Of a DNA stretch of 64,000 nt, positions 48,440 through 56,050 are shown in pieces. Below the pieces are notes generated by a model that was not told the origin of the DNA, ran no database searches, and saw only the letters and a program-made list of their open reading frames with translations. The position numbers and the translations under genes are program-made. Numbering within the stretch: the stretch's first letter is position 1; each line of letters opens with the position of its first letter. This DNA comes from Croceibacterium segetis. Lineage in GTDB: Bacteria > Pseudomonadota > Alphaproteobacteria > Sphingomonadales > Sphingomonadaceae. Location: NCBI RefSeq assembly GCF_011320115.1, contig NZ_JAANOZ010000003.1:285458-349457 (forward strand), given 5' to 3'.

Positions 48440-50778
48440 TGATCCGCTTCCGCTCCCTGCAATCGCGGATAACCGCGCTTTACTCGGCGACCGTCGGGCT
48501 GGTCATGCTGCTCGTCGCGGCGAGCCTGCAGTGGGCGATCGCCCGCAGCGCCGAGGAGCAGGTCCGTTCCGAGCTCGCCTCGAGCTCGAAGGTCATCGAT
48601 CGCATCTGGTCGATGCGCACGCGCGAACTCGAAAGCGTCGCTCGCCCGCTGGCGCTCGATTTCGGCTTTCGCGAGGCCGTTGCCACCGACGAGGACGCCA
48701 CCATCCGCTCGGCGCTGACCAACATCGCCGGGCGCATCGACCTGCCCAACGCCTTCATCGTCAAATACGACGGCCGCGTGGTCGGCATGACCCCGGACCA
48801 GGATTCACCCTACGACGGGGAGCTTTGGGGCGAGCTCGATTCGGGCTGGCACTCTGGCGCGCTGCGCCTCCATGGCACGACCTACCAGGCGGTCGCCGCC
48901 GAGATCAAAGCCCCGGCGCTGATCGGCTGGCTGGTGCTCGGCCGCCGGCTGGACGCGGGGGAGATGCGGGAATTGAGCGGGCTCTCGGCTGTCCCGGTCA
49001 GCGCCGCCGTCGTCCGTCGCACCGAGGCCGGAAAATGGGTCTACGACGGCTCGAACCGCCCGCTGACCGATAACGGCATCGTCGCCCTGCTCGCGCGAAT
49101 GAAGCCCCACGCGGACGGCGAGGCGGCGGACATCTCGGGCCGGCTGCACGGCAACATGGTCCTGGCGCGACCGCTCGGCTCGTCAGAGGGCGTCGCCACC
49201 ACCGCGCTGCTGCTCAACTTCTCGATCGCCGACGCGCTCGCCGAATACGACCCGCTGCGTCTCGCGGTGGTCATCGCGGGCCTGGTCGGCCTCGCCGCAG
49301 TCGCGCTCGCCAGTGTGCGCGTGGCACGGCGCATCGTTCGCCCGATCGCCGCCCTCGAACAGGCCGCCAAGGCACTCGAGCGAGGCGAGCGAACGAGCGT
49401 GCCGGTCGTCTCCGACGACGAGATCGGCTCGCTCACCGGCAGCTTCAACGCGATGTCGGAGGAAATCGTCAGCCGCGAGCACCGCATTCGCCACATGGCC
49501 TATCATGACGCGCTGACGGACCTGCCCAACCGTCTCCAGCTGCGCGAGGAACTCGATCGCCGCCTTGCCGGCATCGCCGCGAGCGGCGGCGCGCTGTCGG
49601 TGGTGTGCCTCGATCTCGACGACTTCAAGATCGTCAACGACACCCTCGGCGACCACGTCGGCGACCAGTTGCTCAAGCTGGTCGCGCAGCGCCTGGCCGA
49701 CGGCGCCGGGGGCCGCTTCCTCGCCCGCACCGGCGGCGACGAGTTCTGCGTGCTGGTCGACGGCGACGGGGCCGAGGCCGAACGGCTCGCGGCCGCGCTG
49801 ATCGAGCGGCTCGAGCAGCCCGCCTCGGTCGCCGGCCATTACATGCGCGCCGGGGCGAGCGTCGGCATCGCCGAGGCGCCCGCCGACACGCTCGTCGCCG
49901 AGGACCTGGTCAAGCACGCCGACCTGGCGCTGCACGCCGCGAAGGCCGCCGGCCGCGGCCGTCACCGCCGCTTCACCGCCGATCTCGATACCGACGCGCA
50001 GGCTCGCCGCGAGATCGAGATGGACCTCCACGGGGCCATCGCCAAAGGCGAGTTCGAGCTTTACTTCCAGCCCTTGTTCGACCTCGCCAAGAACCGCTTT
50101 TCGGCATTCGAGGCGCTGATCCGCTGGAACCATCCGGCCAGGGGCCTCGTCTCCCCGCTCGACTTCATCCCGATCGCCGAGGAAACCGGGTTGATCGTGC
50201 CGATCGGCGAATGGGCGCTCAAGGAAGCCTGCCGCGAAGCGGCGACGTGGCCCGAGGACATTCGCGTCGCGGTCAACTTCTCGACCGTCCAGTTCGCCAC
50301 GCCGGGGATCGTCAACCTGGTGTTCCAGACCCTCGCCGCCTCGCGCCTCGCGCCCGACCGGCTCGAGGTCGAGATCACCGAATCGCTGTTCCTCGAAAGC
50401 AGCGACAGCGTGCGCGAGATTCTGCACGGGCTGAAGCAGATCGGCGTGCGCATCGCGCTCGACGATTTCGGCACCGGCTTCTCGTCGCTCAGCTACTTGC
50501 GCAAGTTTCCGTTCGACAAGATCAAGATCGACCGCTCGTTCATCATCGAACTGCTCGAGGAAGACGAGGCCGGCGCGGTGGTCAAGGCGATAACCGACCT
50601 TGCCGCCGCGCTCGACATGGAAACCACCGCCGAAGGGGTCGAGGAAGCGGCCCAGCTGGAAGCGCTGCGCGCGCACGGCTGCACCACGGTGCAGGGCTTC
50701 CTGTTCAGCAAGCCGGTGCCCGCGAGCGAGGTGCCGCGCCTGCTCCAGCTCGACCTGAGCAACCGCTCCGCCGCCTGA
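48439..50778 (+). CDS. Membrane-bound GGDEF-EAL signalling protein with HAMP
   Basis: A 779-residue protein. Helix 1 (about residues 12-32) and helix 2 (about 274-296) flank a periplasmic sensor of roughly 240 residues that includes YDGRVVGMTPDQDSPYDG, a Cache-like pattern. HAMP follows (RRIVRPIAALEQAAKALERG), then GGDEF (RTGGDEFCVLV) and EAL (FEALIRW, DDFGTGFSSL, EGVEE). All active-site motifs look intact. The start shares one base with the cupredoxin stop, so the sensor probably monitors what the porin and cupredoxin handle. Confidence 0.92.
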   Translation: MIRFRSLQSRITALYSATVGLVMLLVAASLQWAIARSAEEQVRSELASSSKVIDRIWSMRTRELESVARPLALDFGFREAVATDEDATIRSALTNIAGRIDLPNAFIVKYDGRVVGMTPDQDSPYDGELWGELDSGWHSGALRLHGTTYQAVAAEIKAPALIGWLVLGRRLDAGEMRELSGLSAVPVSAAVVRRTEAGKWVYDGSNRPLTDNGIVALLARMKPHADGEAADISGRLHGNMVLARPLGSSEGVATTALLLNFSIADALAEYDPLRLAVVIAGLVGLAAVALASVRVARRIVRPIAALEQAAKALERGERTSVPVVSDDEIGSLTGSFNAMSEEIVSREHRIRHMAYHDALTDLPNRLQLREELDRRLAGIAASGGALSVVCLDLDDFKIVNDTLGDHVGDQLLKLVAQRLADGAGGRFLARTGGDEFCVLVDGDGAEAERLAAALIERLEQPASVAGHYMRAGASVGIAEAPADTLVAEDLVKHADLALHAAKAAGRGRHRRFTADLDTDAQARREIEMDLHGAIAKGEFELYFQPLFDLAKNRFSAFEALIRWNHPARGLVSPLDFIPIAEETGLIVPIGEWALKEACREAATWPEDIRVAVNFSTVQFATPGIVNLVFQTLAASRLAPDRLEVEITESLFLESSDSVREILHGLKQIGVRIALDDFGTGFSSLSYLRKFPFDKIKIDRSFIIELLEEDEAGAVVKAITDLAAALDMETTAEGVEEAAQLEALRAHGCTTVQGFLFSKPVPASEVPRLLQLDLSNRSAA

Positions 50779-50859
50779 GGCGCCTGTTCACGGCGTGGTT
50801 CGGCGAGCGGACTGTCGTTGCGCCTCGAAGACACACCCTGGCGGTGGCGCGGTCGCCGA

Positions 50860-51666
50860 TCAGGCGACGAGGGCCCGCGCCGCCGGCGGCCAGCGCAGAT
50901 AAGCCGCATCGAAAGTGGCCGCCTGGCCCAGGCCGTCCGGCTTGAGCAGCACCAGGCGCTTGCCGTGCAGCTCGATCAGGCCGTCCTTGCGCATGTGCTG
51001 GAGCGTGCGGTTGACGTGGACCGAGGTAAGGCCGGTCACGCTGGCGAGGTCCTGCTGGGTCAGCGGAAACTCGCATTCGTTGCCGCTGGCCAGCCCACAA
51101 CATCGCGCCCGGGCGTACGTCTCGCACAGGAAATGGGCGATGCGCTCGTAGGCGCTGCGTCCGTTGTTGGCGATCCATTCGAGCTGGATCGACGCCGTCT
51201 CGAGCTGCCGGCGCCACAGCGCGGCCATGAACTCGGGCAGTTCGCTGGTATCCTCGCCGAAATGGGGGTGCGGAATCAGGCCATAGCGAACTTGCGTCAA
51301 CGAGCAGATCGCGTGGTTGAGCGGGCGGTGCGGCGGATCGATGGCGAGATCGCCCGGCAGCAGGATGGCGAGGATCTGTCGCGATCCGTCGGCGCGCTGC
51401 CGGCAACGCATCGCCCAGCCCTCGAGAATCAGGTACATTCCGGTGGGCTTCTCGCCTTCGCGGGCCAGATCTTGCCGCGCGGCAATGCTCTTGCGCGACG
51501 TCATTGCGGCACGGAATAGAGCCCGATCGTCGGCCGCAGCGTCTTGTCCATTGCGGAATGGATGTTCCAGATATGGCGTGCTCGTAGGCGTAACTTTCTC
51601 CTGGTTCGTTCCCTTCGGAAATGCCGATCTCGATTGGCGGGTTCCCGACTGGGACGAAATGACCAT
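50860..51666 (-). CDS. Crp/Fnr family transcriptional regulator
   Basis: A regulator with a cyclic-nucleotide-binding-type domain (AREGEKPTGMYLILEGWAM, ILAILLPGD) and a Crp-type HTH (LTQQDLASVTGLTSVHVNRT). There is no Fnr-like cysteine cluster. The start is uncertain: an ATG at 51504 would cut off helices (DDRALFRAAM) that match sphingomonad homologues, and the only earlier in-frame start is ATG 51666, giving 268 residues. The first 40 of these look weakly coding. It diverges from the DUF6152 gene and is a candidate regulator of the cluster beyond. Confidence 0.8.
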   Translation of the reverse strand: MVISSQSGTRQSRSAFPKGTNQEKVTPTSTPYLEHPFRNGQDAAADDRALFRAAMTSRKSIAARQDLAREGEKPTGMYLILEGWAMRCRQRADGSRQILAILLPGDLAIDPPHRPLNHAICSLTQVRYGLIPHPHFGEDTSELPEFMAALWRRQLETASIQLEWIANNGRSAYERIAHFLCETYARARCCGLASGNECEFPLTQQDLASVTGLTSVHVNRTLQHMRKDGLIELHGKRLVLLKPDGLGQAATFDAAYLRWPPAARALVA

Positions 51667-51905
51667 ACGCCGGGGGCTGACCTGAGTTAAGGTTGGAATG
51701 CTATGCTGCCGGCCAGGCCCGGAGCACGCCCTGACTGCTCGCCGACGATTGCGAACGACGCCGGCATGCCGCGGAACAGCGGGCGGGACCGCCGCCCCGG
51801 TGATGCGCTCGGGCCCGGCGAACGACCTGCCCGAGTTATCCGCCAAGATGAACGCTGGCCTCCGCGCCAATTCCACTTCGGTTCATGAGGGCATCCCTAA
51901 ACCTG

Positions 51906-51922
51906 AACAGAGTTGCTCTGTT
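51906..51922. promoter_or_regulatory. 17-base palindrome upstream of DUF6152 gene
   Basis: AACAGAG (51906-51912) and CTCTGTT (51916-51922) form a perfect inverted repeat around TTG, 33 bases before the DUF6152 start. The half-site size suits a dimeric regulator, perhaps the divergent Crp/Fnr protein, but it does not match the Crp or Fnr consensus. The rest of the 289-base divergent gap (51667-51955) shows nothing I recognise. Confidence 0.45.
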
Positions 51923-51955
51923 ACCCGCAGCGGCACAGACGTTAGGAGAGTTCGA

Positions 51956-52375
51956 ATGCGCAAGATTTCCAGGGGTGCGATGCTGCTCGGTGCCGCCGCG
52001 GCGCTGGCGAGCGGCAGCGCCGCTTTCGCCCACCATTCGTTTGCGGCCGAGTTCGACCGCGACAAGCCGATCAAGCTGCAAGGCGAGGTGGTCAAGTTCG
52101 AGTGGGTCAACCCCCACTCGTGGATCCACATCAAGACCGGCGACGGCAAGGTCTGGCGCGTCGAGGGCGGCGCCCCGAGCGCGCTGCTGCGCCGCGGCTG
52201 GAACAGAAACTCGCTGCCCGCCGGCACCAAGATCATCGTCCAGGCCTTCCAGGCCCGCGACGGCGACACCCGCGCCAGCGCCGCCGAAATCAGCTTCCCG
52301 GGCGGCCGTTCGCTGTCGCTCGGCAACCCGACGACCGAAGCGGTCATCGCCGCCCAGAAACGCGCCGGGGATTAG
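51956..52375 (+). CDS. DUF6152 exported protein
   Basis: A 139-residue protein with a signal peptide (cleavage after SAAFA) and a small beta-barrel-like domain: HHSFAAEFDRDKPI, VVKFEWVNPHSWIHI and WRVEGGAP. The HHSF opening and WVNPHSW are the hallmarks of the DUF6152 family. Histidines at the mature N-terminus may bind metal. GTTAGGAGAG sets the start. A strong terminator follows. Confidence 0.82.
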   Translation: MRKISRGAMLLGAAAALASGSAAFAHHSFAAEFDRDKPIKLQGEVVKFEWVNPHSWIHIKTGDGKVWRVEGGAPSALLRRGWNRNSLPAGTKIIVQAFQARDGDTRASAAEISFPGGRSLSLGNPTTEAVIAAQKRAGD

Positions 52376-52401
52376 TCCCCCTTCCTTCCCCGGTGCCCAG
52401 G

Positions 52402-52438
52402 AGCCCGCGGACCCGACGGTCCGCGGGCTTCTTTCGTT
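52402..52438 (+). terminator. Intrinsic terminator after DUF6152 gene
   Basis: A perfect 12-base stem (AGCCCGCGGACC at 52402-52413 with GGTCCGCGGGCT at 52418-52429) has a CGAC loop and is followed by TCTTTCGTT. It lies 26 bases after the stop codon and is the clearest terminator in the window. The DUF6152 gene therefore probably forms its own transcript. Confidence 0.85.
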
Positions 52439-52522
52439 ACGAGAGCCGTAACCGTAGCATAACCCGTAACTCTCTGGCCCCCGCCCTCCGGCTTGGCTAA
52501 GTCGTGCGAAAAGGAGAGAGAG

Positions 52523-52999
52523 ATGCGCACCAGGACCTTCGCCGTCTTCACGATCGCGGCGCTGCTCGCCGGCTGCAGGGCTTCCGCGCCTGCCGAAACC
52601 GTCCAGCAAATGATGAAGAACAAAGTGCAGCCGACCGCGCAGGTCTACTGGGACGCGGTGCAGTACATCAGCGACGAGAACGGCAATCGCGACATCGTGC
52701 CGCAGACCGACGCCGATTGGGAGAAGGTTCGCAAGGCCGCGGCCGACCTGCAGGACTACGGCAAGCTGCTGCAGACCGACGCTTACACCAAGGGACGCAA
52801 CCCCGACTGGGTCAAGTTCAGCCAGGCGATGGTCGACGTGAGCAAGCAGGCCGAGCAGGCCGCCAAGGACAAGAACGTCGACAAGGTCTTCGAGGTCAGC
52901 GGGACGATGTACAACGTGTGCAGCGCTTGCCACATGGTCTACCCGGCCACCGTCGGCCCCGAGGCCAGCGGGACGCCGGCGCCGAGCCCCAGCGCCTGA
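52523..52999 (+). CDS. Cytochrome c'-like haem lipoprotein
   Basis: A 158-residue exported protein with a lipobox (LLAGC, residue 18) and a C-terminal CSACH haem-binding motif in VSGTMYNVCSACHMVYP. The helical pattern, with DWEKVRKAAADLQDYGKLL, is that of a four-helix cytochrome c'. Such proteins bind NO or take part in electron transfer. AAGGAGAGAG precedes the ATG. It begins a run of closely spaced genes to 55465. Confidence 0.85.
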   Translation: MRTRTFAVFTIAALLAGCRASAPAETVQQMMKNKVQPTAQVYWDAVQYISDENGNRDIVPQTDADWEKVRKAAADLQDYGKLLQTDAYTKGRNPDWVKFSQAMVDVSKQAEQAAKDKNVDKVFEVSGTMYNVCSACHMVYPATVGPEASGTPAPSPSA

Positions 53000-53001
53000 G
53001 C

Positions 53002-53352
53002 GTGCTGCAGCTCCTCGTCAAAGCCGCGATTTCGGGGATCGTCGTCGCCGTCGCCTCGGAAGTGGCGCGACGCTGGCCCGGGTGGGGCGCGCTGATCGTT
53101 TCGCTGCCGCTGGTCTCGGTGCTGACGATGATCTGGCTGTGGCACGAAACCCAGGATCGCGCCCGGCTCGAGGCACATGCCGGCGCGACCTTCTGGTTCG
53201 TGCTGCCGAGCCTGCCGATGTTCCTCCTCATCCCGCTGCTGCTGCGCCAGGGCATGGCGTTCTGGCTGGCCCTCGCGCTCGGCTGCGTGCTGACGATGGT
53301 GCTCTATTCGGCGATGGTGTGGATCGGCCCGAAGCTCGGCGTCAGGCTGTAA
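53002..53352 (+). CDS. DUF3147 small membrane protein
   Basis: A 116-residue protein with four predicted transmembrane helices. ISGIVVAVASEVARRWPGWG and LPLVSVLTMIWLW match DUF3147. Its GTG start lies two bases after the stop of the cytochrome gene, implying coupled translation. Function unknown. Confidence 0.8.
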   Translation: MLQLLVKAAISGIVVAVASEVARRWPGWGALIVSLPLVSVLTMIWLWHETQDRARLEAHAGATFWFVLPSLPMFLLIPLLLRQGMAFWLALALGCVLTMVLYSAMVWIGPKLGVRL

Positions 53353-53365
53353 CGGAGGATGAACG

Positions 53366-54082
53366 ATGAGCGAACTTAACCGCAGAGACGCCATGCTGGC
53401 CGCGGGAGCGGGCGCCGCCGCCGTAACGCTGGCGGGAAGTGCTCCCGCCTTCGGACAAGGCGCTCCGGCGCCGGTTCCGGCGTTTGCCGGCAATCACCAG
53501 CCCAGGCCGCTCAGGTTCGATCCGGCCAAGCTGCCTGGCCTCTCCGAGAAGCTGATCACCTCGCACTGGCAGAACAATTACCAGGGTTCGGTCAAGGGCC
53601 TGAACACCGTCGAGCAGAAGCTCGCCGCGGCGATGGCGGACAAGGACTTCCCGGCGCTGATCTACAGCGGCCTCAAGCGCGAGGAACTGCACCGCACCGG
53701 CTCGGTGGTGCTGCACGAGAACTACTTCGGCGCCCTCGGCGGCAACGGCAAGCCGGCCGGCGACGTGGCGCAGGCGCTGACGGGCGCGTTCGGTTCGTTC
53801 GACGCCTGGGAAGCCGAATTCAAGCGCACGGCGATGTCGCTCGCGGGCGGCTCGGGCTGGGCGATCCTGACCTACAACGGGCACACCCGGTCGCTGCACA
53901 ACTACTGGGCGTGGGACCACATGCACGGCGCGGTCACCGGCGTACCGCTGATCGCGCTCGACATGTACGAGCATGCCTATCACATGGATTACGGCACCCA
54001 GGCGGCGAAATACGTCGACGCGGTCCTGGCCAACCTCGACTGGGAGATCGTCGATGCGCGCTATCGCGCCGCGCTTGCCTGA
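53366..54082 (+). CDS. TAT-exported Fe/Mn superoxide dismutase
   Basis: A 238-residue SOD-family protein. The first 30 residues hold a twin-arginine signal ([20 protein letters not shown]). Metal ligands are visible as His in SHWQNNYQG, His in VLHENYF, and Asp and His in ALDMYEHAY. Exported Fe/Mn SODs are less common than cytoplasmic ones. The second-shell residues differ from textbook SodA/SodB, so activity and metal choice are open. Its end overlaps HupE by 29 bases. Confidence 0.85.
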   Translation: MSELNRRDAMLAAGAGAAAVTLAGSAPAFGQGAPAPVPAFAGNHQPRPLRFDPAKLPGLSEKLITSHWQNNYQGSVKGLNTVEQKLAAAMADKDFPALIYSGLKREELHRTGSVVLHENYFGALGGNGKPAGDVAQALTGAFGSFDAWEAEFKRTAMSLAGGSGWAILTYNGHTRSLHNYWAWDHMHGAVTGVPLIALDMYEHAYHMDYGTQAAKYVDAVLANLDWEIVDARYRAALA

Positions 54083-54773
54083 CACCGAACGCCTGCTGCG
54101 TCTCTTCGGTCTGCTGTTTATCGTCGCGGCACTGCTGGCTTCCGCCAGCGGCATCGCGCACGACTTGTCGGAAGCCAACAAGACTTACGTGCAGAGCATC
54201 AACGGCCCTGCGCCGGTGCCGTTCTTCTATCTCGGCGCCAAGCACATGGTCACCGGGATCGACCACATCCTGTTCCTGATCGGGGTGGTTTTCTTCCTCT
54301 ACCGGCTGCGCGACATCGTCATCTACGTCTCGCTGTTCACCCTCGGCCATTCGACCACGCTGATCCTCGGCGTGCTGCTCGGCACCGGGCTCAACACCTA
54401 CCTCGTCGACGCGATCATCGGCTTCTCGGTGGTCTACAAGGCGTTCGAGAACATGGGCGGCTTCCGCCGGATCGGCCTGTCCATCAGCACCAAGCTGGCG
54501 GTGCTGGTGTTCGGCCTGTTCCACGGCCTCGGTCTGGCGACCAAGCTGCAGGATCTCGGCGCGGGCAAGAACGGCCTGCTCGCCAACCTGATCTCGTTCA
54601 ACGTCGGGGTCGAGGCCGGCCAGGTGATCGTGCTGGCGATCGTCGTGGTGATGCTCAACTTCTGGCGCGCGACGCCGAGCTTCGCGCGCGGCGCGTGGGG
54701 TGCCAACCTGCTGCTGCTCGCCGCAGGCGCGGCGCTGACGATCTACCAGCTCGCGGGGTACTTCGCGTCATGA
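54054..54773 (+). CDS. HupE/UreJ family membrane protein
   Basis: A 239-residue protein with a signal-like first helix, then six helices of the HupE/UreJ_2 family: [39 protein letters not shown] and [10 protein letters not shown]. The conserved His and Asp are metal-contact residues in these nickel or cobalt permeases. The ATG at 54054, inside the SOD gene, is supported by GGGAG at seven bases. A TTG at 54075 is an alternative. Confidence 0.85.
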   Translation: MRAIAPRLPDTERLLRLFGLLFIVAALLASASGIAHDLSEANKTYVQSINGPAPVPFFYLGAKHMVTGIDHILFLIGVVFFLYRLRDIVIYVSLFTLGHSTTLILGVLLGTGLNTYLVDAIIGFSVVYKAFENMGGFRRIGLSISTKLAVLVFGLFHGLGLATKLQDLGAGKNGLLANLISFNVGVEAGQVIVLAIVVVMLNFWRATPSFARGAWGANLLLLAAGAALTIYQLAGYFAS

Positions 54774-55465
54774 CCGATCCGCAGCCCACGATCCAGACCG
54801 TGCCCCTGCCCTCGCCGCGCCAGGCCGCCATCGGCTCGGCCGTGGCGATCGTCGTGGCGACGGTGGCGATGGTGTTCTTCATCCTGCCCGCCGAGCTGGG
54901 CATCGACCTCACCGGTTTCGGCAGCAGGACCGGCCTCGTCGGCCTCGCGCAGAAGGGCCCCGCCGCGAACATCTACCTTGAGCGCGGGCTCAAGCGGACC
55001 AACGTGCTGTTCCCGCTCGATGCCACCGCCAAACCGGACGAGGCTACCCTGCGGGCAACGCTCGCGGCCAAGGGCGTCGCCGTCCCCGCGGGCGCCAAGT
55101 TCGTCTCCGACCATTGGCAATACGAGCTGCTGCCCTACGACAGCATCGAGATGAAGTATAAGCTCGCCCAGGGGCAGCCGATGGTCTTCTCGTGGCACGC
55201 GCCGGTTCCGCTTCACTACGACATGCACTCGGTCCCCGACCAGGGCGGCAACGACGCGACCGAGAGCTTCGCCATCACCGACGCGCCTTCGCAAACGGCG
55301 GTCTATGTGGCGCCGTTCACCGGCATTCACGGGTGGTTCTGGCAGAACCAGACGCTGAACCCCGTCACCGTTTCGATCGACGCCACGGGCGCCTTCGCCG
55401 GCGCGGTCACCTTCGACCAGGCGGGCGAGCACCCGCGTACCCTCGAGCCGCCCGCACGCCCTTGA
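54770..55465 (+). CDS. Membrane-anchored protein of unknown function
   Basis: A 231-residue protein with one transmembrane helix (about residues 20-42) and a periplasmic domain with WQYELLPYDSIEMKYKL, FSWHAPVPLHYDMHSVP and GIHGWFWQN. The His- and Trp-rich pattern could bind metal. It overlaps the HupE stop by four bases, and I infer that the two work together. No family recognised. Confidence 0.72.
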   Translation: MTDPQPTIQTVPLPSPRQAAIGSAVAIVVATVAMVFFILPAELGIDLTGFGSRTGLVGLAQKGPAANIYLERGLKRTNVLFPLDATAKPDEATLRATLAAKGVAVPAGAKFVSDHWQYELLPYDSIEMKYKLAQGQPMVFSWHAPVPLHYDMHSVPDQGGNDATESFAITDAPSQTAVYVAPFTGIHGWFWQNQTLNPVTVSIDATGAFAGAVTFDQAGEHPRTLEPPARP

Positions 55466-55473
55466 CCGGGCAA

Positions 55474-55488
55474 TGATATGCTGTAACA
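55474..55488 (+). promoter_or_regulatory. Candidate Zur box
   Basis: TGATATGCTGTAACA is a 7-1-7 Fur-family-style inverted repeat. It matches the proteobacterial Zur core as I remember it (TGTTAT-NN-TATAACA) at 11 of 13 defined positions. It lies between the stop at 55465 and the DUF2946-like gene, upstream of a ZnuD-like receptor. A GCGAACC/GGTTCGC hairpin (55498-55518) separates it from the start. Confidence 0.5.
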
Positions 55489-55533
55489 CGCGCCCCGGCG
55501 AACCGCGCGGTGGTTCGCGGCAGTGAGCGTGCG

Positions 55534-55941
55534 ATGACATTCAAGATCAGGTCCGGCGGGCGAATGGCGCCGTGGTTGCCGAGTGGCGGCCACCTCGCCT
55601 TCACGCCGACCTGGCCGCGGCTCTTCGCCCTCCTGCTGCTGGCCTGCGTTCTGGTGCAGGGCACCCTGATCCAAAGTCACCTCCATTTCGCCGGAACGTC
55701 CAGCCGGCAGGCGACATCGGGCGAACCATCCGCGCAGCTCTCGAAGCCGGCCAGGGGCGATCCCGCCGCGGATTGTCCGCTGTGTCATGAAGCGGCCCTG
55801 GCGGGAGCGTACCTCCTGCCCACGGCCACGATCCTCCCGCCGCCGCCGGCTGCGGCCCCGTGGCTCTTCACGGCGCGACTGGCCGCCTTCGGCCTTCCTG
55901 CGCCGGCGTTCGGCTGGCTGAGCCGCGCACCTCCGCAATAG
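55534..55941 (+). CDS. DUF2946-like protein
   Basis: A 135-residue protein with one central hydrophobic helix (LFALLLLACVLVQG), then HLHF and a CPLC motif (DCPLCHEAALAGAYLLP), typical of DUF2946-type proteins found before TonB receptors. The Cys and His residues may bind metal. The proline-rich tail contains another hydrophobic stretch. It lies 109 bases before the receptor gene. Confidence 0.7.
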   Translation: MTFKIRSGGRMAPWLPSGGHLAFTPTWPRLFALLLLACVLVQGTLIQSHLHFAGTSSRQATSGEPSAQLSKPARGDPAADCPLCHEAALAGAYLLPTATILPPPPAAAPWLFTARLAAFGLPAPAFGWLSRAPPQ

Positions 55942-56050
55942 CTCCCGATCCGCAGCGAAGCCGCCCGTCCGATAGCCGGACGCCGCTTCGCACCAGGCCC
56001 GATCGCGCCCCCGCGCCTCCGGCCGGCGAGTCTATCTTCGGAGCAAGTTC

